A DNA stretch of 64,000 nucleotides from Candidatus Pelagibacter sp. IMCC9063. Its GTDB lineage: Bacteria; Pseudomonadota; Alphaproteobacteria; Pelagibacterales; Pelagibacteraceae. Location of the stretch: the NCBI RefSeq assembly GCF_000195085.1, contig NC_015380.1, positions 730,001 through 794,000 of the forward strand, given 5' to 3'. The stretch's first letter is position 1. Each line of letters starts with the position of its first letter. A model generated the notes under the pieces. It was not told the origin of the DNA. It made no database searches and saw nothing but the letters and a program-made list of their open reading frames with translations. Positions 44,535-52,494 of this stretch are shown here, piece by piece. The translations under genes and the position numbers were made by a program.

Positions 44535-44544
44535 TAATAGCTAA

Positions 44545-44973
44545 ATGAAAATTGTAAAAAAAATTTTTAACGAATTTAATTTTTTTATAATTCTTGCAAT
44601 TTCCTGGTCATTTTATTTTTTAAATAGCACTTTAAAGCTCGAGGAGGGTCCAGAAAGTGTATTGCTAATCAAGCCCCTTTTTTATTTTTTTGTAGGTATA
44701 TCTATTTTTATTATAATTGAGAGTGTTGTCAAAAACTTAAATACCAAAAGTCAACTATTTGAGCAGAAAAAAATATACTTTCTGATAACTGTATTACTAT
44801 TTTTCTGTGGCCTAAATTTATTTGGATATTTAATTTCAACTTTTTTTTTCTATATTATTCTAAGTTACTTATTGGGATTTAGAAATAAATTCATTTTAAT
44901 TCCCCCATTTCTTGCACTGACAATTGTTTATTTTTTTTTTCATAAGCTTTTAAAAATACCTTTGCCATTATGA
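44545..44973 (+). CDS. tctB: TTT transporter small permease subunit (TctB family), second set
   Basis: A 142-residue protein with four hydrophobic segments, as in TctB. It has no clear ribosome binding site; the hairpin end lies 10 bases upstream. Its stop overlaps the tctA start by 4 bases (ATGA). The sequence is not recognisably similar to the first TctB in the window. The call rests on topology and gene order. Confidence 0.78.
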   Translation: MKIVKKIFNEFNFFIILAISWSFYFLNSTLKLEEGPESVLLIKPLFYFFVGISIFIIIESVVKNLNTKSQLFEQKKIYFLITVLLFFCGLNLFGYLISTFFFYIILSYLLGFRNKFILIPPFLALTIVYFFFHKLLKIPLPL

Positions 44974-46463
44974 TAAATTTTGGAGATTTAATGGAGGGTG
45001 TTGGTCTTTTAATATCTTGGAAAATGCCCTTGGCAATTTTTTCTGGGATGTTGCTAGGTTTAATTATTGGAGTTATTCCTGGTATGACAGCTGCTTTAGG
45101 TTTAGCTATTATTTTACCACTAACACTTTCTTTAGATGCCTTAACTGCTCTAATATTAATGACATCGGTTTATACTGGTAGCTTAACAGGGGGGGGGATT
45201 TTAGCTATTTTAATTAATACACCAGGAACACCTGGGGCTGTTGCCACAACGCTCGATGGTTATCCAATGACTAGAAAAGGATTACACAATGAAGCACTGG
45301 GGTTACAAATTTCATCTTCTGTAATAGGAGGTTTTCTATCATATCTTGTATTACTTTTTGCAATTGAGCCAATGACCTGGTTGGCTTTAAAATTTGGTTC
45401 TTCTGAAATGTTAGCATTAACAATATTTGTAATTGTTTTTATAGGTATTCTCCAAGGAAAATATCTTAGCAGAGCAATATTTGCAGGCGTGTTTGGCATT
45501 CTAGTTTCTAATATTGGTACTAGCGTTTCAACCGGTGTTGCAAGAGGAACTTTTGGTTTTGCAGAACTTGAAGATGGGGTTCCTTTAATTATTTGTATTA
45601 TAGGTATGTTTGCAATTCCAGAATTGCTCTCATTGGTCAATAGAAAATCAATATCTGATGAGGATGTACAAAAAGAACATAACATCCAAGATTTGTTTAA
45701 AGGGATATACAAAGCTATTAAGAAAGTTAAAATTTGGTTAACTGGAAGCATTGTTGGTATTTTTGTAGGTGTTTTACCTGCTGCGGGTGCAGCTATAGCT
45801 TCCTTATCTAGTTATTCACTTGCAAAAAAGTTTTCAAAAAATAAAGAAAATTTTGGAAAAGGTGAGCCAGACGGGGTTGTTGCGGCAGAAAGTGCAAACA
45901 ATGCATCTGAAGGAGGATCAATGGCTATATTGCTTTCTCTTGGTATTCCTGGAAGCGCATCTACAGCTGTTATTTTAGGAGGTTTTATGTTGCACGGCTT
46001 GGTTCCAGGTGGCGGGTTGTTCAGAGATAATGGGCCTTTAGTTTATGGCTTAATAGTTGGGAATCTTTTACAAATGATTTTTTTGGGTTTTTTTGCAGCT
46101 TTCATAGCTTTTTATGTTGGAAAAATCGTCAAGGTAAAGTCCTACTTGCTTGTTCCACTTTTAATTATCCTAATGTCCATAGGCTCATTCGCTTATAGAA
46201 ATTTAATTTTTGATGTTTATATACTTTTTATTTTTGGTATCATTGGATGGTATCTTAAAAAATTTGAATTTACGCCTTTAAGTTTTATGATTGGTCTTTT
46301 TTTAGGAAGACAAATTGATGAGGACATTGAAAGAGTAATAATTTTATTTTCAGACAATCCTTTAAAAGTTTTCGAGAGTACAATTACTTCTGTAATAACT
46401 TTATTTACAGTTCTTTCTTTGTGCTATTATTTTTTCTTTAAAAATAAAAATAAAAAAAATTGA
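44970..46463 (+). CDS. tctA: TTT transporter large permease subunit (TctA family), second set
   Basis: A 497-residue polytopic membrane protein with GVIPGMTAALGLAIILPLTL near residue 33, TGGGILAILINTPGTPGAVATTLDGYP near 74 and ILLSLGIPGSASTAVILGGF near 315, the TctA signatures. It completes the second TctCBA system. A run of Gs near 45190-45197 encodes TGGGI and is in frame. No terminator is obvious downstream. Confidence 0.92.
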   Translation: MINFGDLMEGVGLLISWKMPLAIFSGMLLGLIIGVIPGMTAALGLAIILPLTLSLDALTALILMTSVYTGSLTGGGILAILINTPGTPGAVATTLDGYPMTRKGLHNEALGLQISSSVIGGFLSYLVLLFAIEPMTWLALKFGSSEMLALTIFVIVFIGILQGKYLSRAIFAGVFGILVSNIGTSVSTGVARGTFGFAELEDGVPLIICIIGMFAIPELLSLVNRKSISDEDVQKEHNIQDLFKGIYKAIKKVKIWLTGSIVGIFVGVLPAAGAAIASLSSYSLAKKFSKNKENFGKGEPDGVVAAESANNASEGGSMAILLSLGIPGSASTAVILGGFMLHGLVPGGGLFRDNGPLVYGLIVGNLLQMIFLGFFAAFIAFYVGKIVKVKSYLLVPLLIILMSIGSFAYRNLIFDVYILFIFGIIGWYLKKFEFTPLSFMIGLFLGRQIDEDIERVIILFSDNPLKVFESTITSVITLFTVLSLCYYFFFKNKNKKN

Positions 46464-46681
46464 CCCAAATTACTTTCCATAAGAACATCTTGAGTAATAG
46501 TTAAAAAACAGATGGAAATGATTATTCCAACACTATTTTGCTTCGTTCATAGAGTGTCTTTCCTTCCTAGGTAAATAATGTTGATATATAAGCAAAAAAT
46601 ACCCTTGAAGAAAATTTTACAACTGTAAGCTTATAGTAAGAGAGGTGCAATCTATGTTATATTTACGTAGAAATTTTAATT

Positions 46682-47356
46682 ATGAATTTTATTTTTATTT
46701 TTATTGTAGGTATTATTGCAGTTCAGCAGCTACCTAATAAATCTACACAGATTGCTGAAAATAAGGAACTAAAATTAATTGTAGCCAATCCTATTTCTGA
46801 AAAAAAAATTGAACAAATTGTTAAATTAGTATCACCTAAACAAGAAGTAGTTCAAAAAGAATCCAAACCTGTACCACCTAAACAAGAAGTAGTTCAAAAA
46901 GAATCCAAACCTGTACCACCTAAACAAGAAGTAGTTCAAAAAGAATCCAAACCTGTACCACCTAAACAAGAAGTAGTTCAAAAAGAATCCAAACCTGTAC
47001 CACCTAAGCAAGAAGTGATTAATCAAGAAACTGTAAAATCAATAAGCTCGATCGAAAAAGCAGTGAGTTACTTCTCTCAATATTATCTAATTGGTCTTGT
47101 CCTTGCCGCTGTAGCTTATGTCTATTTTAGAACAAGAAAAAAAATAACTCTAAAAGAAATTCTGAACAAAGAAGAATTTAAATCTGAACCTTCAGCAAAA
47201 CCAACAACCGCAGAAGAATTTAAATCTGAACCTTCAGCAAAACCAACAACCGCAGAAGAATTTAAATCTGAACCTTCAGTAGAACCAACAATTACAGAAG
47301 AAGTTAAGTCTGATTCTCAATCACCAGAATCATCCGACGAAAAAGAAAAGAAATAA
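46682..47356 (+). CDS. Bitopic membrane protein with two 14-residue repeat arrays
   Basis: A 224-residue protein of no recognised family. Residues 1-15 are hydrophobic. Residues 52-107 hold four identical copies of PKQEVVQKESKPVP plus a partial fifth. A membrane helix (YYLIGLVLAAVAYVYF) lies near 133-148, and three copies of EEFKSEPSAKPTTA follow from residue 164. The Pro/Lys/Glu-rich linker recalls TonB- or FtsN-like periplasmic spacers, but no binding domain is seen. The best ribosome binding site upstream (AGAGAGGTG) points to an ATG at 46654 in another frame, so the start is uncertain. Confidence 0.65.
   Translation: MNFIFIFIVGIIAVQQLPNKSTQIAENKELKLIVANPISEKKIEQIVKLVSPKQEVVQKESKPVPPKQEVVQKESKPVPPKQEVVQKESKPVPPKQEVVQKESKPVPPKQEVINQETVKSISSIEKAVSYFSQYYLIGLVLAAVAYVYFRTRKKITLKEILNKEEFKSEPSAKPTTAEEFKSEPSAKPTTAEEFKSEPSVEPTITEEVKSDSQSPESSDEKEKK
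46835..47002 (+). repeat. Tandem repeat, 42 bp x 4
   Basis: Four copies of a 42-base unit, essentially identical, in frame with the coding sequence, followed by a diverged partial fifth (47003-47032). The near identity of the copies indicates recent expansion by slippage or unequal crossing-over. Confidence 0.95.
47171..47296 (+). repeat. Second tandem repeat, 42 bp x 3
   Basis: Three copies of a different 42-base unit coding for EEFKSEPSAKPTTA. The first two are identical and the third has diverged (EEFKSEPSVEPTIT). It has the same unit length as the array 170 bases upstream but an unrelated sequence. Confidence 0.92.
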
Positions 47357-47361
47357 ATATT

Positions 47362-47553
47362 CTAGGTAGCGCCCATATCTTGACCACAGCACATAGGAGA
47401 TTTAATTTTTCCTTGGCATTTGGGACATTTAGATATTTGAATTTTTGTTCCATTGTTATCTAAGCTATCATTAACAAGAGGCTCATTACTGCAGTTAGCG
47501 CATGTTGCATTAACTGCCATGTTACATTTTTGGCATGTATATGTTGCTGTCAT
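47362..47553 (-). CDS. Small zinc-ribbon protein
   Basis: A 63-residue protein with paired Cys motifs: CQKC near residue 7, CANC near 18, CPKC near 43 and CC near 54. This suggests two zinc ribbons. Such proteins often act as nucleic-acid or protein adaptors. I cannot assign a function. It follows the next small gene on the same strand by 40 bases. Confidence 0.72.
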   Translation of the reverse strand: MTATYTCQKCNMAVNATCANCSNEPLVNDSLDNNGTKIQISKCPKCQGKIKSPMCCGQDMGAT

Positions 47554-47593
47554 AGTTTCTCCGTTATTTTTTAATAATAATTTTTGCTTTTAA

Positions 47594-47806
47594 CTATTCT
47601 GTTTCTTCCAAATTATTATTATATTTTTGTGAAAAATGTCCAAGCACTTTTCCTTTGTGAGGACCATTTTTTACCACGTACCCTGAAGTGCCATTTCCAT
47701 TTATGGAAACTTCTTTTCTAGCTCTAAACAAAGCATTTGCTTTTTCTTTAGAAGCTTTTTCTTTTCCGTACGTTTCTATTAGTTTTGTGTGTCTTTTATC
47801 AGTCAT
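47594..47806 (-). CDS. Small conserved-looking soluble protein of unknown function
   Basis: A 70-residue, Lys-rich protein without membrane segment. The C-terminal half, GTSGYVVKNGPHKGKVLGHF, reads like a small beta-fold. GGAGG lies 6 bases before the ATG at 47806 (minus strand), a good ribosome binding site. I do not recognise a family. Confidence 0.65.
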   Translation of the reverse strand: MTDKRHTKLIETYGKEKASKEKANALFRARKEVSINGNGTSGYVVKNGPHKGKVLGHFSQKYNNNLEETE

Positions 47807-47941
47807 TACACCCTCCTTATTTTAAGTTAGGTGCGTTCCTTCGCTTTCGCTACTTCCGTCTTTTTAAAAAAAGATGAACGTTGCGAATATGTTACTCACA
47901 TTCAATCTTTTTCACAAGAGATAAAAATCATTTGAAAACAC

Positions 47942-47959
47942 CTCTTTTTCTGTAGAGGA
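47942..47959 (-). terminator. Weak terminator-like hairpin
   Basis: On the minus strand CCTCT and AGAGG form a 5-bp stem followed by TGTTTT, 22 bases after the stop of the fused dehydrogenase gene. The stem is short, so this is tentative. Confidence 0.35.
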
Positions 47960-47980
47960 AAGTTGAATATTAGCGTGGTT

Positions 47981-49471
47981 TTAAGGAGTTACCCAATGAG
48001 CTTTGGAGTCGTTGTTGCCCAATTCAATTTTGGCTCTTCTATGACCTTTCGATGCTAAATACAGCCATTCAAAAGAATGAATTTTGCTTTCTATTATGGA
48101 AAAATTTTCATACCCAGACTCACTTTCTTCCTTTGGAACATTTTTCCCAACATATTGCTCTGGTATTCCAGAAGTTGGATCTTCGCTTGTTGTTCCTGGG
48201 GCATTAGTTGCTAAATAGCATTTTCTACTAATTACTTGAGTTCTCTCCCAAACCTCTTTGGTCAGATCATCCTTATAATGAATAGCGGCAGTACCTGCGG
48301 CTCTCACCTGAATTTTTCTCTCTTTATTATAAAAAAGAAAATAGATTTGATTGTTATTTTTAATAAATTTTATTTTGTCCGATCTAATATCTGTATGAAA
48401 TCTTAATGTATTTTTATCTTTAAAAGCTCCGCGCAACACTACAATTCTAGCATCGGGTCCCTGTTTAGAATTAAGAACAACAGCAGGAAGTCTAAAGTCT
48501 TCATTTCTATCTGTTACACCTTTAGAAAGTAGAGTCCATATTTCATCAAGGATTAGATTCTTGTTGTTATAAAATTCAGGATCTTCTTTGCTCATATTAT
48601 TTTTTTTTGGTAATAATGTGATTAAGCTAGAAGTATCAAAACGGTTTCCGCCTTTTTTTTGCACTTCTGCATAATATTTATCTATGACTTCGGTGATAGG
48701 AAGTGTAGAGCCATTGCTCTTTGCCTCTTCCATAGCAATAGATAAATCTTTTCTCATCCAATCAACAGCAAAACCATAGTCAAACTTATCTGTGATCATT
48801 GTTTTGTAACGATTTTCCATTTGCCATGATTGCGCAGCTCCTTTGGAAATAACTTCGATTACATCTTCCATATTTAATCCTGCATTCTGACCAAATCGAA
48901 TAGCTTCTGACAAGCCCTGAACTAATCCAGCAATACAAATCTGATTAACCATTTTAGCAAGTTGACCGCTTCCAGAGTTTCCTAATAATTTCATTTTTTT
49001 AGAATAGCAATCGATGATGGATTCTGCTTGTTCAAAATGATTTTGTTCTCCACCAATCATTACTGTTAGCGCACCATTTTCAGCTCCGGCCTGGCCACCC
49101 GAAACTGGAGCATCAAGAAAACCAAATTTTCTTTTTTTTGCTTCTTCGCTTAGCTCTCTTGCAATCTTTGCAGAAGCAGTAGTGTTATCTATAAAGATAG
49201 CTCCCTCTTTAACGTTATGAAATGCACCATGCTCACCGATAGTTATTTCTTTTAAATCATTATCATTACCCACACAGGTAAAAACAAAATCAGAATCTTT
49301 TGCAGCTTCTTTGGCTGTAGAAGCATGTTTTCCACCATATTCACCAACCCATTTTTCTGCTTTCGCAGTCGTTCGATTATAAACCGTTACATCGTGACCG
49401 GCTTTTGCTATAAATCCTGCCATCGGATATCCCATGACTCCTAAACCTATGAACGTTACTTTTTTTGACAT
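47981..49471 (-). CDS. 3-hydroxyisobutyrate dehydrogenase-like protein fused in frame to a PNPOx-like flavoprotein
   Basis: A 496-residue frame with two complete enzymes. Residues 1-290 are a beta-hydroxyacid dehydrogenase: FIGLGVMGYPMAGFIAKAGH for NAD, DAPVSGGQAGAENG, and Lys in GQLAKMVNQICIAG. Residues 293-496 are a pyridoxamine-phosphate-oxidase-fold flavoprotein of the Alr4036 type, starting at an internal Met. The junction is a run of nine A. With eight, the first gene would stop at TGA overlapping that Met as ATGA, the usual coupling in this genome. So this may be two genes joined by a one-base change, slippage or an assembly error. Confidence 0.8.
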   Translation of the reverse strand: MSKKVTFIGLGVMGYPMAGFIAKAGHDVTVYNRTTAKAEKWVGEYGGKHASTAKEAAKDSDFVFTCVGNDNDLKEITIGEHGAFHNVKEGAIFIDNTTASAKIARELSEEAKKRKFGFLDAPVSGGQAGAENGALTVMIGGEQNHFEQAESIIDCYSKKMKLLGNSGSGQLAKMVNQICIAGLVQGLSEAIRFGQNAGLNMEDVIEVISKGAAQSWQMENRYKTMITDKFDYGFAVDWMRKDLSIAMEEAKSNGSTLPITEVIDKYYAEVQKKGGNRFDTSSLITLLPKKNNMSKEDPEFYNNKNLILDEIWTLLSKGVTDRNEDFRLPAVVLNSKQGPDARIVVLRGAFKDKNTLRFHTDIRSDKIKFIKNNNQIYFLFYNKERKIQVRAAGTAAIHYKDDLTKEVWERTQVISRKCYLATNAPGTTSEDPTSGIPEQYVGKNVPKEESESGYENFSIIESKIHSFEWLYLASKGHRRAKIELGNNDSKAHWVTP

Positions 49472-49491
49472 TCTTTTCTTCTATTTTTTAA

Positions 49492-50721
49492 ATGTTTAAT
49501 TATCAATTCGTTAAAAACAATTCTAGATTTCTTTTATTCGGGTTCATTTTGACATTTTGTTCCAGCTTTGGTCAAACTTTTTTTATTGGTATTTTTAATC
49601 CTTATATAAGAGAAGATTTAAGCTTAAGTCATTCTGAATTTGGTTTAATTTATTCGTTGGCTACTCTTTTAAGTAGCTTTTCCTTAATATGGGTAGGAAA
49701 AAAAATTGATGACTTTAAAATCATTTATTTTGCCATTACGGCATGTATATTTCTAGCCTTTTCTAGTTTTTTTTTAACCTTGGTTACCAATATTATTCTT
49801 TTATTTTTTGCAATATATTTCCTTAGACTGTCAGGGCAGGGATTGATGACTCATACTGCGAGTACTTCTATGGCTAAATTTTTTGACTTAAATCGCGGTA
49901 AAGCTCTTAGCATTTCTTGGCTAGGACTGTCCTTAGGGGAAGGTTTTCTACCTTATTTGATAATTTTTCTTATGAAGTTTTATTCTTGGAAAATAGTTTG
50001 GCTAGGGATTTCTATTTTCGTTTTGTGTTTAGTAGTTCCTTCCGTTTTTATTATCTTAAAATCATATCAAGATGGAGCTACTGAAGTTTCTGATCGTAAA
50101 AAAAAAGACGAGGCTAATCCCACAATTAAAAACTGGACAAGATCAGAAGTAATACGTGACTCAAAGTTTTATTTTTTACTTCCTGCTGTATTAGGGCCTG
50201 GTTTTCTATCAACAGGAATTTTTATTAATCAAATCTATATTTTCGAGAGCAAACAATGGTCGATGCTGTTATTAGCCCAAGGATTTACTTTATATGCAAT
50301 CGTAGGCGTAATCACGTTGGCTGTTTCTGGTTTTTTAGTTGATCGTTTTTCTGCTATTAAAATTTTACCTTTTTATTTGTTACCGACCATGGGTGCTTAT
50401 TTTTTGGTAATTACAAGCAGCTGGGCCTTTACCCCAATTGTTATGATGACTTTAATTGCGATGACCAATGGCACTTCTAGTGTTTTGTTAACCTCTACTT
50501 GGTCAGAAATCTATGGAACTAAGTATTTAGGTGGAATTAGATCTGTCACCATCTCCTTCTTTGTTTTTTCTACTGCAATTGGCCCTGTATTGTTTGGATA
50601 CTTGATTGATCAGCAATTCACTATTAATCAAATATTTTCAATGATGTTGGGTTACTTAATTTTGGCTAATGCTTTGTTTTTGTTCAAATTAAAAGACTAC
50701 CAACCTGTAAAAATTGCTTGA
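49492..50721 (+). CDS. Major facilitator superfamily transporter
   Basis: A 409-residue protein with twelve predicted helices. The N-terminal half has FFIGIFNPYIREDLSLSHSEFGLIYSLATL, like the NarK/OxlT-type MFS pattern, and WVGKKIDD follows as the loop 2-3 motif. The centre (DRKKKDEANPT) is the usual charged cytoplasmic loop. The substrate is unknown; relatives move organic anions. It is divergent from the fused dehydrogenase gene, with 20 bases between starts. Confidence 0.88.
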   Translation: MFNYQFVKNNSRFLLFGFILTFCSSFGQTFFIGIFNPYIREDLSLSHSEFGLIYSLATLLSSFSLIWVGKKIDDFKIIYFAITACIFLAFSSFFLTLVTNIILLFFAIYFLRLSGQGLMTHTASTSMAKFFDLNRGKALSISWLGLSLGEGFLPYLIIFLMKFYSWKIVWLGISIFVLCLVVPSVFIILKSYQDGATEVSDRKKKDEANPTIKNWTRSEVIRDSKFYFLLPAVLGPGFLSTGIFINQIYIFESKQWSMLLLAQGFTLYAIVGVITLAVSGFLVDRFSAIKILPFYLLPTMGAYFLVITSSWAFTPIVMMTLIAMTNGTSSVLLTSTWSEIYGTKYLGGIRSVTISFFVFSTAIGPVLFGYLIDQQFTINQIFSMMLGYLILANALFLFKLKDYQPVKIA

Positions 50722-50757
50722 TTTTCAAGTCTAAAGTCATTAGAAGACCTCAACTTT

Positions 50758-51234
50758 ATGGCACGTGTAACAGTAGAAGATTGTTTAGAGCAAGTTGATA
50801 ATCAGTATGATTTGATCATTCTAGCTAAAGAAAGAACTTTGCAAATTGGTGCGGGGGATAAGCCTTTAGTAGATGAAGACAATGATAAAAAAACTGTAAT
50901 TTCACTGAGAGAAATTGGTGATAAAAAAATCGATATTAAAAATTTAAATAATGCAACGGTTGATCGTGCTAGAGATCATCCAGAGGACGCAACAGTACAA
51001 GAAGATTTTGATGCTCCAGAAGGAGACGAGTTTGAAGCAATTTATAAAGGTGAAGTATCTAAATCTGGACAAGCAATTTTACCATCCAAAAGATCAAGAA
51101 AAGTTCCTGTAGCTTCTGCAGCCGTAGCCGATGATGCAGATGAAGGAGATGATAGTGACAATGATAACGTATCTGAAGATATCGTAGATCAAACTACTGA
51201 AGCAAATCCTACTGAAGACAAACCTTCAGAATAA
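50758..51234 (+). CDS. rpoZ: RNA polymerase omega subunit with long acidic tail
   Basis: A 158-residue omega subunit. Residues 1-65 carry the conserved core: MARVTVEDCLEQVDNQYDLI, then LAKERTLQIGAG and KKTVISLREIG. The remainder is a low-complexity tail rich in Asp, Glu, Ser and Ala (for example VADDADEGDDSDNDN). Omega helps assemble the beta' subunit. E. coli omega is about 90 residues, so the tail is unusually long. The usual neighbour spoT is absent. Confidence 0.9.
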   Translation: MARVTVEDCLEQVDNQYDLIILAKERTLQIGAGDKPLVDEDNDKKTVISLREIGDKKIDIKNLNNATVDRARDHPEDATVQEDFDAPEGDEFEAIYKGEVSKSGQAILPSKRSRKVPVASAAVADDADEGDDSDNDNVSEDIVDQTTEANPTEDKPSE

Positions 51235-51238
51235 TTTC

Positions 51239-52381
51239 TTACCCAAATTCTTTTAAAATTTTATCGCGGTGCTGATCAAGGTCAGGTATTTCGCCTCGAG
51301 TTGATTTGTCTTCATAATTAGACATTTTAATTGGATTGCCTGCCATTTTAAATTTTCCAATTTTATTATGATTTGCGCTTACAATCATATTTCTAAATTC
51401 AATTTGAGGATTCTCTACCGCTTCTTTAATATTATAAATAGGTCCACATGGAATCTTCTTTTCAGTAAATAAGGAAACCCAATCTTCTGTTGTTTTATCT
51501 TTCAATTTAGATTCTATAATTACTTTCAATTCATCTATATTTTTATTTCTAGATTGATTATCCTTAAATTTTTCTTGCTTATAAGAGTCACAATTTAAAA
51601 CTTCACACATTCCTTGAAATAATTTTTCATTTCCAGCTGCAATAATGATGTGGCTATCTTTTGTTTTGAACGCTTCAAAGGGAGCAATGGAGGGATGACG
51701 TGACCCCATTGGCTGAGGAATTTCTCCTTTAGATAAATATCTTGCGATTGCATTTTCTAATATTGCAATTTGACAATCTAACATAGAGACATCTATGTGA
51801 CTTCCTTTCCCAGTTTTAGTTCGATCAAACAATGCAGCGTTCACTCCAATCGCAGTAAACAATCCAGCAGTAATATCTCCAATGGAAGTTCCTACTCTAG
51901 TTGGTTCGCTATTCGGCTGACCCGTAACACTCATGAGACCACCCATCCCTTGAACCACCATATCGTATGCAGGAAGTTCCTTCATTGGACCTGTTTGACC
52001 AAATCCAGATGCAGATGCATAAATAAGTTTTGGATATTTATCTTTTAAATTGTTCCAGCCATATCCCCATTTTTCCAAGGTTCCAGGTTTAAAGTTTTCA
52101 ACAAGAATATCTGCTTTTGCTAAAATTTTTTCAAATATTTTTTTATCTTCTTCGTTCTTTAGATTTAGAGCAATACTTTCCTTTCCTCTATTTAAAGACA
52201 TAAAATATGCTGATTGCTCTTCTACAAAAGGACCAAATTTTCTTGAATCGTCTCCAATTTCAGGGGCTTCTACTTTAATTACCCTTGCTCCCAGATCTGA
52301 TAAAACCATTGTACAATAAGGACCCACCAGTACTCTGGTCAAATCCAAAACTAACAATCCTTTTAGGGGTCCATCGATCAT
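51239..52381 (-). CDS. Class III CoA-transferase (CaiB/BaiF family)
   Basis: A 380-residue family III CoA-transferase. GLLVLDLTRVLVGPYCTMVLSD near residue 9, KVEAPEIGDDSRKFGP, LNRGKESIALNLKNEEDKK and the active-site Asp in PAYDMVVQGMGGLMS are typical. It would move CoA between short-chain acids. It is divergent from a TRAP transporter operon that ends with malonyl-CoA decarboxylase, so it may activate imported malonate or a related diacid. That role is inferred from context. Confidence 0.87.
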   Translation of the reverse strand: MIDGPLKGLLVLDLTRVLVGPYCTMVLSDLGARVIKVEAPEIGDDSRKFGPFVEEQSAYFMSLNRGKESIALNLKNEEDKKIFEKILAKADILVENFKPGTLEKWGYGWNNLKDKYPKLIYASASGFGQTGPMKELPAYDMVVQGMGGLMSVTGQPNSEPTRVGTSIGDITAGLFTAIGVNAALFDRTKTGKGSHIDVSMLDCQIAILENAIARYLSKGEIPQPMGSRHPSIAPFEAFKTKDSHIIIAAGNEKLFQGMCEVLNCDSYKQEKFKDNQSRNKNIDELKVIIESKLKDKTTEDWVSLFTEKKIPCGPIYNIKEAVENPQIEFRNMIVSANHNKIGKFKMAGNPIKMSNYEDKSTRGEIPDLDQHRDKILKEFG

Positions 52382-52494
52382 ATTTTTGTCTTTTTATACA
52401 CAAATGATTGAAATTTATAGTCAAATAAGGTGTTTTAATAAATTGATTATTCGGTTAGATTTACCAACTTAAATTTAACTAACAGGGAAACAAC

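Noticed and set aside
46832-47026. Minus-strand frame with a repeated Phe/Tyr/Arg-rich peptide
   Set aside because: It is the antisense shadow of the 42-base repeat array; the plus-strand frame explains the sequence.
46835-47296. Regular repeats resembling a CRISPR array
   Set aside because: Units are contiguous with no unique spacers, exactly 42 bases, and in frame with a protein; there are no cas genes.
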